Source: Planctomycetota bacterium (GTDB taxonomy: Bacteria > Planctomycetota > Planctomycetia > Pirellulales > Pirellulaceae). Taken from it: DNA of 52,584 nucleotides. The stretch lies in assembly GCA_003671195.1 (NCBI GenBank), contig QWPJ01000041.1, forward strand, positions 1 to 52,584, given 5' to 3'. The position numbers were made by a program, and so were the translations under genes. Shown here one piece after another: positions 44,267 to 52,584 of this stretch; position 1 is the stretch's first letter; each line of letters begins with the position of its first letter. Under the pieces are notes generated by a model. That model saw only the letters and a program-made list of their open reading frames with translations. It did not search any database and was not told the DNA's origin.

Positions 44267-45961
44267 ATGACCGATTTTCCTTGGAATCAGCTCTGGCAAT
44301 TGGCTCATGGGCGCGAGGGCTCTTCGGTCAGCGGGCCGGAGGTTCTCAAGTTGCTTTCCAAGAGCGTTCCAGTCCAGAGTCTTTCGCTCCTGACATTGAT
44401 CGACTCGAAATCGCAAGCCGGCTTGGGCGACTCAACCCGAGGAAAAGCTCCGGGGTCTAAGCGTGGCTCGGAGGCATCGGGCGTTGTGTATCGGGTCCTT
44501 TATGTGCATCGCAACGGAACGATCGACATCGAGACGTTGGATTTACCGCGCAGTCTGTCTCGATGGGTCGAGCTACACGATTGGGTTCAAACAGGTTCGG
44601 TGCTTGGCCAGCCAAGCCCCAAGCGGAGTGGGAAGCTGGCATGGCTGGCGACCGAGGAGCTTACGGGCTCGATCCTTGCGATCCCGTTGAGACCTAGGGA
44701 GACTGCCATGGCGGGCGAATCGTTGGGCGTCGCGGTTCTAGAGATCGAGCATGGGCGTACGCTTCCAGATACAAGTATCGCCTTGCTCGAGCAGTTCGCA
44801 TCGCCGCTTAGCTTCTATCTTCAATCGATTCTCCATTCGCCGGGGGGCGCTCCTGTTGCGACCGTTCCATCGACCCTGCCGGCCGATACCGACAAGGAGC
44901 CGATGGTCGGTTCGAGTGAAGGGCTCAGAAAAGTCATGGAACGCGTCATGCTGGTCTCGAATTCGGACATGCCGGTATTGATTTTCGGGGATACCGGGAC
45001 GGGCAAAGAGGTGATCGCTCGGGCGATTCATGCGCGTTCGGCGCGCTCTAGTCAACCATTTTTGCGCGTCAATTGTGGGGCGATTCCCCCTGAGTTGATC
45101 GATTCGCAGTTATTTGGGCATGAGCGGGGGAGTTTTACCGGCGCGTCGGACCAGCGTAAAGGTTGGTTTGAGCGAGCCGATGGGGGGACGTTGTTCCTGG
45201 ATGAAGTCGGCGAGTTGCCTTTGGCCGCTCAGGTTCGTCTTTTGAGGGTATTGCAGGAGCATCAAATCGAGCGTGTGGGTGGCGAAAAGACGATTGAGGT
45301 GGATGTTCGCATCGTCGCTGCGACCCACCGCGACTTGGCTGCCATGGTCCACGATCGTACGTTTCGTGAGGACTTATGGTACCGCATCAATTTATTTCCG
45401 ATTCTCTTGCCCAGGCTCTGTGAACGGCTTGAGGATATCCCTGCATTAACTCGGCATTTTGCTCGCAAGGCGGCTTCGAAGTTAGGCTTGCCCTATGCGC
45501 AGCCTACTTCATCAGACATCGATCGGCTCCTGAAGTATTCGTGGCCTGGAAACATTCGAGAGTTACAAGCCGTTGTCGATCGGGCGGTGATTTTGGGGCG
45601 AGGCCACCATCTAGACATCGCCACAGCCTTGGGAGCAGGGTTCACCTTCGCAACTCGTCCTGCGGAAACGACCGAGGAGCCGACGTTTTACGAGGTGATC
45701 CCTGAGTCGTCCTATTTGCAGCCCCTGACTCCGACGCAAAACACAGCAACTGCTGGTGTGCAACCGAAAGACGACTTTTCCATTTTGCCCCTCAACGAAA
45801 TGATCAAACAGCATATCGAGAGGGCGCTTTTGCGAACCCAAGGACAGGTTGAGGGTAAGAGGGGAGCGGCGCGCCTCTTGCAGATCAACCCCCACACGCT
45901 TCGGGCCAAAATGCGTAAGCTTGGAATTCGATGGGTCGATTATCGTCCAGAAGACTTGTAA
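44267..45961 (+). CDS. Sigma-54-type transcriptional activator (GAF-like / AAA+ / Fis)
   Basis: The 564-residue regulator has an N-terminal sensory region (~1-200, GAF-like, with GSILAIPLRPRETAM and SLGVAVLEIEHGR). The AAA+ domain has Walker A FGDTGTGKE, HERGSFTGAS (the loop that contacts sigma-54), Walker B GGTLFLDEVGELP and R-finger region REDLWYRINLF. The C-terminus is a Fis-type helix-turn-helix (GAARLLQINPHTLRAKMRKL). It should activate sigma-54 promoters on an unknown signal. The start is uncertain: the frame is open back to 43862, and ATG 44267 has no clear ribosome site. It is divergent from the sulfate operon and followed by the cysteine-rich gene. Confidence 0.85.
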   Translation: MTDFPWNQLWQLAHGREGSSVSGPEVLKLLSKSVPVQSLSLLTLIDSKSQAGLGDSTRGKAPGSKRGSEASGVVYRVLYVHRNGTIDIETLDLPRSLSRWVELHDWVQTGSVLGQPSPKRSGKLAWLATEELTGSILAIPLRPRETAMAGESLGVAVLEIEHGRTLPDTSIALLEQFASPLSFYLQSILHSPGGAPVATVPSTLPADTDKEPMVGSSEGLRKVMERVMLVSNSDMPVLIFGDTGTGKEVIARAIHARSARSSQPFLRVNCGAIPPELIDSQLFGHERGSFTGASDQRKGWFERADGGTLFLDEVGELPLAAQVRLLRVLQEHQIERVGGEKTIEVDVRIVAATHRDLAAMVHDRTFREDLWYRINLFPILLPRLCERLEDIPALTRHFARKAASKLGLPYAQPTSSDIDRLLKYSWPGNIRELQAVVDRAVILGRGHHLDIATALGAGFTFATRPAETTEEPTFYEVIPESSYLQPLTPTQNTATAGVQPKDDFSILPLNEMIKQHIERALLRTQGQVEGKRGAARLLQINPHTLRAKMRKLGIRWVDYRPEDL

Positions 45962-45972
45962 AGACGGTTTTC

Positions 45973-46108
45973 CGCAGAAAAACATCCCATGTTGACGGCG
46001 ATAGACCAAAACACTTAGACTGTTACGCCACAGGGAAAGGAGTTCCTTTCCGATCGGTTGACCGGACCACCGGAAATCGCTGAAAAATTTGAATGATGTT
46101 TTTCTGCG
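45973..46108 (+). ncRNA. Candidate structured leader RNA of the cysteine-rich gene
   Basis: CGCAGAAAAACATC (45973-45986) is the exact reverse complement of GATGTTTTTCTGCG (46095-46108), giving a 14-bp closing stem around ~108 bases. Inside are a perfect 7-bp hairpin GGAAAGG-AGTT-CCTTTCC (46034-46051), a possible GGCG/CGCC stem (45997-46000 with 46026-46029), and CGAT-CGGT pairing with ACCG-ATCG across 46051-46079. The ribosome site AAGGAG (46109-46114) directly abuts the closing stem, and U45968-45971 could pair onto it. The architecture is riboswitch-like. It could instead be a small mobile element with 14-bp inverted ends. Confidence 0.5.
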
Positions 46109-46122
46109 AAGGAGACTTTCGA

Positions 46123-46572
46123 ATGTCTACGGTCATGATGGATCGAATGCCGACTGGCAGCACCAGTGTTTTCGGAGCCGCCCAGGCCGCTCCAACTCCA
46201 GCCAATAGCTGCATTATTCCCGCTTGTTCGCTCAAGTTTGAGAAGTGCCAAGGTGGCATGAAGATCGAATGCTGTTGCGATGACGATGTCGCTTGCGGCG
46301 CGTTGCAGAATCTCTGCAAAATGCTTCAGGGTGGTCTGTGCAACTGCTGTTGTTTATGGAATGGCCAAGTCGTCTTTCAGTGCAATTTGTGCTGCGGCCA
46401 CACCAAGTGTGAGATGACGGAAAACGGATGCTGCATCACCTGTTGCAGCGGTGACGCAGCCTGTTGCAGCATGCTGCAATCCTGTTGCGATACCCTGCGG
46501 GCATGTTGCGATGCAGGCTGCACCTGCTGCATTTCGATGGGTGGCACACCCGTATGCTGCGGTACTTGCTAG
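46123..46572 (+). CDS. Cysteine-rich protein (32 Cys in 149 residues)
   Basis: After an N-terminal ~28 residues without Cys (MSTVMMDRMPTGSTSVFG), the protein contains 32 cysteines, many as CC or CCC (IECCCDDDVACG, NCCCLWNG, CCITCCSGDAACC, CCDTLRACC, PVCCGTC at the end). There is no export signal, so it is probably cytosolic and reduced, as expected for a metal-thiolate protein. The Cys pattern is not that of classical metallothioneins. I recall similar proteins in planctomycetes but know no function. ATG 46123 follows AAGGAG by eight bases. It sits behind the candidate structured leader, downstream of the sigma-54 activator and close to sulfate import, which could supply its cysteine. Confidence 0.8.
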   Translation: MSTVMMDRMPTGSTSVFGAAQAAPTPANSCIIPACSLKFEKCQGGMKIECCCDDDVACGALQNLCKMLQGGLCNCCCLWNGQVVFQCNLCCGHTKCEMTENGCCITCCSGDAACCSMLQSCCDTLRACCDAGCTCCISMGGTPVCCGTC

Positions 46573-46693
46573 TCGTAACCAATACGATTCGAATTTTAAA
46601 ATTGCGACATGGCAGATCGAAGCGCAACGTCTCTTCGTCTGCCTGCGCAGGTCCAAAGACATAGGTTTCGCAACCGACGGCAAGTGTCCCACG

Positions 46694-46921
46694 ATGGTTT
46701 ATAACAGAATCCGACGCTACGAATCGCTTTGGGCGAAACCTTCGCAGGTGCCTAATCCCTCTTCCAAATCGGTACCTCCAGGGTTTGTCGTGCTTGGCTT
46801 GAACCACTTGACCCCTGAGCATCGCCAAGCGATCCACAATCAAATGGAACTCTACCAGTGGGCTTATACACAAGCCCGCAGGGAGTCTGACCAAAAGCTG
46901 TTCGACGACTGGTCTATTTGA
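46694..46921 (+). CDS. Small hypothetical protein
   Basis: The 75-residue product starts MVYNRIRRYESLWAKPSQVP, then PPGFVVLGLNHLTPEHRQAI and an aromatic, charged helix (QWAYTQARRESDQKLFDDW). It reads as ordinary protein, but no ribosome site precedes ATG 46694 and the frame is open further upstream across the end of the cysteine-rich gene. I do not recognise the family. Confidence 0.5.
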   Translation: MVYNRIRRYESLWAKPSQVPNPSSKSVPPGFVVLGLNHLTPEHRQAIHNQMELYQWAYTQARRESDQKLFDDWSI

Positions 46922-46986
46922 ATGCGTTGCTTCGTTCGCCTTCAGCCGCTCCAACAAAGTTACCCTCGGTAACCAGCAAGTGCTTT

Positions 46987-47090
46987 TTCCGTGTGTTCCG
47001 AGTATTCCGTGGTAGAAATTCTCTTCGGTGGTCAGCGACCAACAGATTAAGAATGCAACCACGGAACACACCGAACACACGGAAGGAAGA
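46987..47090. repeat. R4 repeat, phase-shifted copy
   Basis: It contains TTCCGTGTGTTCCGAGTATT, then TCTCTTCGGTGGTCAGCGAC and the CCACGGAACACACCGAACAC arm. It is the same material as 37661-38006 but starting half a unit later. The rest of 46922-47551 holds an R2-like tail (47390-47410) and no clear gene. Confidence 0.9.
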
Positions 47091-47476
47091 TTGCCTCGTC
47101 AGCAGAATTTGCGGGTCCGTTTTGGCTTGGGTAAAATCTCCTCCTCGCACTTGGTCAATGCGAGTCGATCGGCAACTTGATCGTGCCTCGCATTGGATTT
47201 CATCGTACTCGTACTCAGTCCGCCGCGGCGGACGGTACTCAGCGAAGCGGTACTCGTACTCGAATCGAGGCAACCGCGACGGAATAACTTTTCGACTGTG
47301 AGCGACGTGACTTTGATCGAACTCAAATCCAAATTGGTGCGGGTTGTGCGATGCTGAGCACGCCATGAGTGCAAAATAGCGACGTCCTCGCCGTTGGCTG
47401 CGGGTTAAACGATTGATCGAGGCGGTTTGCGGGAACTCGCAGAACGATGAGCCGGGTTGCTATACTAGATCGCATC

Positions 47477-47511
47477 GAGCACGGAGCACGGAGCACGGAG
47501 CACGGAGCACG
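47477..47511. repeat. Heptamer repeat (GAGCACG)x5
   Basis: Five perfect units, followed by a short R4 piece (CCACGGAATACACGGAACAC, 47519-47538) that ends at the ribosome site of the PhzF gene. Confidence 0.95.
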
Positions 47512-47551
47512 ATCGCAACCACGGAATACACGGAACACACGGAAGGAAGGC

Positions 47552-48364
47552 ATGAGCATCCCCTATTATCAGGTAGACACGTTTACCGGTGAGATTTTTT
47601 CGGGTAACCCCGCCGGTGTTTGCTTCCTAGCGCAATGGCTAGACGATGCGGTTTTGCAATCGATCGCCGCAGAGAACTATCTACCTGAGACCGCGTTTGT
47701 CGTGCAGCGGGAATCCAGTTTTGGGCTTCGATGGTTCACTCCCACGATGGAAATGGATTTGTGTGGGCATGCGACTTTGGCGCCCGCACATGTGATCTTT
47801 CGGCACTTGGGGTATCGCGATCGGGTCATCCGCTTCGAAACGCGCGCCGGCGAATTGACCGTCACTAGGGATCAAGAGCTCTTGGAGCTCGATTTTCCAT
47901 CCAGACCAGCTACGGTCTGCCCGACTCCGATGCTGCTCGAGCAGGGGCTAGGCATCGCGCCGAGTTTCACGGCCAAGGCCCGCGACTACCTTGCGGTTTT
48001 TGATAGCGAGAGCATTGTTCGCGAACTTCGTCCTGACATGAACGCACTGATGCAGCTCGATTCGATCGGAGTCATCGCGACGGCCCCAGGGAAAGACTGC
48101 GATTTCGTTTCGCGTTTCTTTGCGCCGCGCGCTGGAGTTCCCGAGGATCCCGTGACGGGATCGGCCCACAGCACGCTTATTCCGTATTGGGCCGGGCGAT
48201 TGTCCAAGTCACAGCTCCATGCGAGGCAGATTTCCAAGCGTGGGGGGGAGCTCTTCTGCGAGCAACGCCAGGATCGCGTTGGGATCGCTGGCAGGGCGAT
48301 CACCTACTCAACAGGCCATTTGCATGTCCAGTCCCTTGGTTCGTGTTGCTATAATGGGGGCTGA
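47552..48364 (+). CDS. PhzF family protein (phenazine-biosynthesis-type isomerase)
   Basis: The 270-residue protein has the PhzF fold markers: QVDTFTGEIFSGNPAGVCFL, the catalytic Glu in NYLPETAFV, FTPTMEMDLCGHATLAPAHV, and in the second half RFFAPRAGVPEDPVTGSAHS. PhzF proteins are cofactor-independent isomerases or epimerases; most members outside phenazine clusters have unknown substrates, and no phenazine genes occur here. ATG 47552 is the start, with GGAAGGAAGG immediately upstream. That site is part of an R4 repeat, so repeat DNA now supplies the ribosome site. An earlier in-frame start would translate the repeat. Confidence 0.85.
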   Translation: MSIPYYQVDTFTGEIFSGNPAGVCFLAQWLDDAVLQSIAAENYLPETAFVVQRESSFGLRWFTPTMEMDLCGHATLAPAHVIFRHLGYRDRVIRFETRAGELTVTRDQELLELDFPSRPATVCPTPMLLEQGLGIAPSFTAKARDYLAVFDSESIVRELRPDMNALMQLDSIGVIATAPGKDCDFVSRFFAPRAGVPEDPVTGSAHSTLIPYWAGRLSKSQLHARQISKRGGELFCEQRQDRVGIAGRAITYSTGHLHVQSLGSCCYNGG

Positions 48365-48402
48365 TCAAGCCCACTGGCTACCCAGTACCTAGAGGTCCCT
48401 TC

Positions 48403-49140
48403 ATGAGCAACCCCAACCATTCCCAATCCAACTCAGGCATCCAGATCACTTGGCATGGCCATTCGACTTGGAGCATTCGCACCGGCAAGTTCCACCTGCT
48501 GATCGATCCGTTTTTCGAATCGAATCCCATGGCCAAAACCAAGCCATCGCAGATGCATCCGACCCATATTCTGATCTCTCATGGCCATTTCGATCACATC
48601 GCCGATGCTGCATCGATCGCCAAAAGGAGCGGAGCACAGGTCCTTGCCAACTACGAGATCGCAACTTGGTTGACTAAGCATCATGGCGTCGAAAACACCG
48701 TCGGTATGAACCTCGGAGGCAGCTACTGCTGCCCAGCCGGTCGCATGCAACTTGTGCCCGCACTGCACTCCTCAAGTCTTCCCGATGGCAGTTACGGCGG
48801 GACGGCCGGCGGTTGGGTGCTCGATCTGTCGATTCACGAGTCACTCTCGAAACGTATCTATTACGCTGGAGATACTGCATTGTTCAGCGACATGCAGTGG
48901 GTAGCGAGCAAACCGGTTGAGTTATTCATCGTCCCGATCGGCGATCTGTTCACCATGGGAGTCGACGACAGCGTCCAAGCAACGCGGTTTGTGCATCCGC
49001 GATACGTCATGCCGACGCATTTCAACACATGGCCACCGATCGCCCAAGACGAGAAAGCTTGGGCGGCACAAATCGATTCGCAAACCGACGCCGAACCGGT
49101 GTTGATCGAAGTCGATCAGGCTTGGAACTTGCCGAACTAA
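48403..49140 (+). CDS. UPF0173-type metal-dependent hydrolase (beta-lactamase fold)
   Basis: The 245-residue protein has the metallo-beta-lactamase pattern of UPF0173/UlaG-like hydrolases: ITWHGHSTWSI, LIDPFF, ILISHGHFDHIAD (HxHxDH zinc ligands), YYAGDTALFSDM (Asp ligand) and YVMPTHFNTWPPI (last His). The substrate is unknown. ATG 48403 follows AGAGGTCCC, and the gene starts 38 bases after the PhzF stop, so both may be one transcript. Its stop overlaps the end of the convergent gene at 49137 by four bases. Confidence 0.85.
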   Translation: MSNPNHSQSNSGIQITWHGHSTWSIRTGKFHLLIDPFFESNPMAKTKPSQMHPTHILISHGHFDHIADAASIAKRSGAQVLANYEIATWLTKHHGVENTVGMNLGGSYCCPAGRMQLVPALHSSSLPDGSYGGTAGGWVLDLSIHESLSKRIYYAGDTALFSDMQWVASKPVELFIVPIGDLFTMGVDDSVQATRFVHPRYVMPTHFNTWPPIAQDEKAWAAQIDSQTDAEPVLIEVDQAWNLPN

Positions 49141-49379
49141 CGTCCCTGGGCGTTGCCCAAAAAGCGGTTAGGCTGAGGTGCCTTGCCCTGCTGGAGTTCC
49201 CGTTCGGTCACGTGTCGACCATGCTGGGGTGGAACCATTCGGTGAAGGACCACCGGGATTGGGTTGGTGTGGACTACCACCTCGCGCCCATGAACCTTAC
49301 GGGTGTATTGCTTGGCTTCGGCGATCCCAAAAGATGTGCAGACTGCCATTACAAAAGCAGCAGAGATTAGGCCTCGCAT
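49137..49379 (-). CDS. Small secreted hypothetical protein
   Basis: The 80-residue precursor has a signal peptide (RGLISAAFVMAVCTSFGIAEA) and a short basic mature part (YTRKVHGREVVVHTNPIPVV, RMVPPQHGRHV). No Cys remain after cleavage. The ATG at 49379 is preferred because the signal begins there; an upstream in-frame ATG at 49424 would add 15 residues. Not recognised. It is convergent with the hydrolase gene and overlaps it by four bases. Confidence 0.65.
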   Translation of the reverse strand: MRGLISAAFVMAVCTSFGIAEAKQYTRKVHGREVVVHTNPIPVVLHRMVPPQHGRHVTERELQQGKAPQPNRFLGNAQGR

Positions 49380-49581
49380 TTTTTTGCTCCAAATGCATTT
49401 CAAGGTTTGGTTGACGTTTCGCAAGTATACTTAGCGATTTAGGCCAAACCAAAATCTTTTTGAGGCGAAGTCGGCCAAGTGTTTTCAAAGGTGGATCGTC
49501 TGTCGGGTTTGTAACGGTCCTTCGGGTTTGTTGCGACGGGCCGATTCCATCGATTCCGCCAAATCGCTCGTTTTTCCTGTC

Positions 49582-49610
49582 TGGACAATGGTTGTTTGGA
49601 CGAGTATTAT
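49582..49610 (+). promoter_or_regulatory. Predicted promoter of the MarR gene, probably leaderless
   Basis: TGGACA (49582-49587), a 17-base spacer and TATTAT (49605-49610) resemble a housekeeping promoter. Transcription would begin about seven bases later, at 49617, which is the A of the MarR ATG. ACAA-TGG-TTGT within the spacer is a short inverted repeat that could bind the regulator. Confidence 0.45.
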
Positions 49611-49616
49611 AGAAGC

Positions 49617-50096
49617 ATGGGTAGCGAGTCGTTGACCACCAACCGCAAGTTCGATTCTCAGGAGCAAGAGGTTTATCTCTCCTTGTGGAGGACTTACGAT
49701 CGTCTCAAAGCGATCGAGGATGAACTCTTCGGAAAATGGCAAATCACGTCACAGCAATACAATGTCCTGAGGATTCTCCAAGCGGCGGCGCCCGATTCGG
49801 TCCCGACGCTCCAGATTTCAAACAGGCTCATTTCTCGCGCCCCGGACATCACTCGGATGCTCGACAAGTTGCAGCAAAACGGCTGGGTTCGACGCGTTCG
49901 GACCGAAGAGGACCGCCGAACGGTGCTTGTCGAAATCACCACCGAAGGCCAAGAATTGCTGGAAAAACTGCAAGAACCTGTCAAGTCTCTGCACGTTTCC
50001 CAGTTAGGGCATCTGAGTCCAACCGATCGCGCGACGCTTTGCCGCCTGCTTGGGAAAGCCAGAAAACCCCACGAACCGCCCGACGGACAATGGTAA
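49617..50096 (+). CDS. MarR family transcriptional regulator
   Basis: The 159-residue protein has the MarR winged-helix layout: QEQEVYLSLWRTYDRLKAIE, QITSQQYNVLRILQAA, PTLQISNRLISRAPDITRML (recognition region), DKLQQNGWVRRVRTEEDRRT (wing) and a helical C-terminus for dimerisation. Such proteins bind small aromatic or phenolic ligands and repress neighbouring genes. ATG 49617 is preferred over TTG 49596. It lies 130 bases upstream of the flavoprotein gene on the same strand, which is a likely target. Confidence 0.85.
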   Translation: MGSESLTTNRKFDSQEQEVYLSLWRTYDRLKAIEDELFGKWQITSQQYNVLRILQAAAPDSVPTLQISNRLISRAPDITRMLDKLQQNGWVRRVRTEEDRRTVLVEITTEGQELLEKLQEPVKSLHVSQLGHLSPTDRATLCRLLGKARKPHEPPDGQW

Positions 50097-50150
50097 GGGA
50101 CTTTCGGCAAGCGCCAGTGGAAATCGCTCTGGCATGCTCAAAAGCCTACC

Positions 50151-50200
50151 GAGTACCGCAAAATCGAGTGCCACAAAACCAAGTACTGCAAAACCAAGTA
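50151..50200. repeat. 15-bp tandem repeat before the flavoprotein gene
   Basis: Three and a half degenerate units of GAGTGCCACAAAACC or AAGTACTGCAAAACC, ending 26 bases before the ATG at 50227. The unit length equals that of the ATP-grasp tail repeat, with a different sequence. Confidence 0.85.
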
Positions 50201-50226
50201 TCCAACTGAAACGATTGAGGTGAACG

Positions 50227-51527
50227 ATGATTCAATCTGTGGAAAAACCAGACGTGATCGTCATTGGCGGTGGACCTTCTGGTTGTGCGACGGCCACGAT
50301 TCTAGCTCAGCGTGGATACCGGGTACGGGTCTACGAGCGGGAGCATTTTCCAAGGTTCCACGTCGGCGAGTCGTTGATCCCTTTTTGCCATGGGACCATC
50401 CGCCGTATCGGGATGCTTGAGAAGATGAAGTCAAGCCACTTCACGAAGAAGTACGGCGTGCAATTCATCAACGAGCACGGGAAACTCTCGGAACCCTTTC
50501 GATTCGAGGAGTACGATCCTCACGAACGCTCTCAGACTTGGCAAGTCCTGCGAAGCGAGTTCGACCACATGCTGATGCAAAATGCTAGGGAGCATGGGGT
50601 CGAAGTGGTCGAAGGGGCCAGGGTTTTGGACATCGAACGTCAAGGGGACCGCGTCGTTGGGGTGAAGGTCAAATGCGGTGATGGGCCGGCCCAGGTCGTG
50701 CACTCCCAGGTCGTCGTCGATGCGAGCGGACAATCGTCGATGTTGATCGATCGGATGAACATGCGCGAGTGGGATGCGGATTTGAAGAAGGCCGCCGTAT
50801 GGTCTTATTTCAAAGGTGCAAAGCGAGAACCTGGATTGGATTCCGGCGGCACGATCGTGATTCAAACGCAAGGGAAAAAGGGATGGTTTTGGTACATCCC
50901 GCTCCACGACGATGTGGTCAGTGTCGGTGTGGTTGCCGACTTCGATTACCTGTTCAAGAACCGCGAGACCAAGGATCCCGAGAAAATCTTTCATGAAGAA
51001 GTCGCACGCTGTGCGGGTATTCAGCCACGCATCGCTGGGGCCGAATGTGTTGGCGAGTATCGCATCATGAAGGAGTACTCGTACAAAGCCAGCCAAGCCG
51101 CAGGCGATGGTTGGGTTTTGGTCGGCGATGCGTTTGGTTTTCTCGACCCTCTTTACTCCTCTGGGATTTTGCTCGCACTGGTCTCTGCTCAGATGGCAGG
51201 CGATGCGATCGCCGATGCCCTCGATGTCAACGACCCATCCGAAGCCCGCCTGAGGGCGTGGGAACCCGAGTACCGTAAGGCCATGGATCGGATGAGGAAT
51301 TTGGTCCGAGCTTTTTACGACGGATTGAACTTTGCCCAATTGGTTCGCAAGCATCCTGACAAGAAGCATCTGATCACCGATATCCTGATCGGGAATCTCT
51401 TCAAGGACGAAGTCGATGAGCTTTGGCCTTTGATCGATGCGCTGCGAGACGAGGAAGCGGCGATGAGCGGGTCTATGAGCAGCGCCGCGATGAGCAGCGG
51501 GGGTAAAGAACCCATGCCGGTCGGGAG

Positions 51528-51531
<4 letters not shown>
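50227..51531 (+). CDS. FAD-dependent oxidoreductase, flavin-halogenase-like
   Basis: The 434-residue flavoprotein has an N-terminal FAD fold ([11 protein letters not shown], residues 10-20), [13 protein letters not shown] (~40-52), [18 protein letters not shown] (the WxWxIP motif of flavin-dependent halogenases) and [15 protein letters not shown] (second FAD contact). Halogenases chlorinate or brominate activated substrates using FADH2; related flavoproteins without halogenase activity (for example geranylgeranyl reductase-like) share several motifs, so the activity is open. The C-terminus ends in a Met/Ser/Gly repeat ([14 protein letters not shown]). AACGATTGAGGTGA precedes ATG 50227. The MarR gene upstream suggests control by a small molecule. 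It converges on the DUF1501 gene. Confidence 0.75.

Positions 51532-52584
<1,053 letters not shown>

Noticed and set aside
43861..46122. Sigma-54 promoter (-24/-12) for sbp or the cysteine-rich gene
   Set aside because: The best match, GGG-TTGCACCTGG-GC on the minus strand near 44020, lacks a good -24 box; nothing convincing lies before 46123.
47447..47551. Earlier start for the PhzF protein
   Set aside because: The extra residues are translated from GAGCACG and R4 repeats; a strong ribosome site lies just before ATG 47552.

Overview
The window looks like chromosome from a planctomycete, most likely order Pirellulales. The family content supports this: two type II prepilin-like DUF1559 proteins ending in H-X9-DG or NGGE-type tails, a third DUF1559 C-terminus on a secreted protein, a PEP-CTERM protein, a DUF1501 protein, a WD40 protein related to the propeller tails of planctomycete kinases, and a small cysteine-rich protein of a type I associate with this phylum. 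Species cannot be read from the sequence.

Layout. (1) 1-10.5 kb is a decayed accessory region. It is full of short palindromic repeats (R1, core GGGGACAGTCCCC), a ~150-190 bp repeat (R2) and a ~225 bp hairpin-rich repeat (R6). Between them lie an orphan IS66-type TnpA, a secreted pyroglutamyl-peptidase-like protein with a partner, an N-terminally replaced PARG-like enzyme, a WD40 membrane protein, a broken PIN toxin with an intact antitoxin, and a 3-hydroxybutyrate dehydrogenase-type SDR. Several homologies stop exactly where an R1 copy begins. (2) 10.5-18.8 kb is a minus-strand run: lipoprotein, PEP-CTERM protein, DUF1559 protein, then a tight trio of ATP-grasp ligase, LLM flavin monooxygenase and dehydroquinate-synthase-like cyclase that looks like a small-molecule pathway. 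(3) 19.1-24.5 kb is a second accessory patch: a secreted protein, a broken Hint polymorphic toxin with a coupled putative immunity gene, an FGE fragment, a DUF433/DUF5615 toxin-antitoxin pair, an ADP-ribosylglycohydrolase fragment and a second palindrome family (R3, core GGTGCCTGGCACC). Inverted copies of a hairpin repeat (R5) bracket it. (4) 24.5-34 kb holds tRNA-Asp, a porin, a NagB/PIG-L fusion, a CinA-type amidase, a sensor kinase and a UvrA paralogue. (5) 34-39.6 kb has a sigma-factor remnant coupled to two secreted proteins, 126 bp tandem repeats, and a lipoprotein/DUF1559 pair. (6) 39.7-46.6 kb is a sulfur-centred block: a complete sulfate ABC importer (sbp-cysT-cysW-cysA), a YezD protein, a divergent sigma-54-type activator, and a protein with 32 cysteines in 149 residues. 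The last gene sits behind a leader closed by a 14-bp long-range stem next to its Shine-Dalgarno. (7) 47.5-52.6 kb carries a PhzF protein, a UPF0173-type hydrolase, a MarR regulator with a predicted leaderless promoter, a halogenase-like flavoprotein and the 3' part of a DUF1501 gene.

The two observations I would follow first are the structured leader plus cysteine-rich protein beside sulfate uptake, and the ATP-grasp/LLM/cyclase operon. All family calls come from reading translated motifs by eye; no database search was run.
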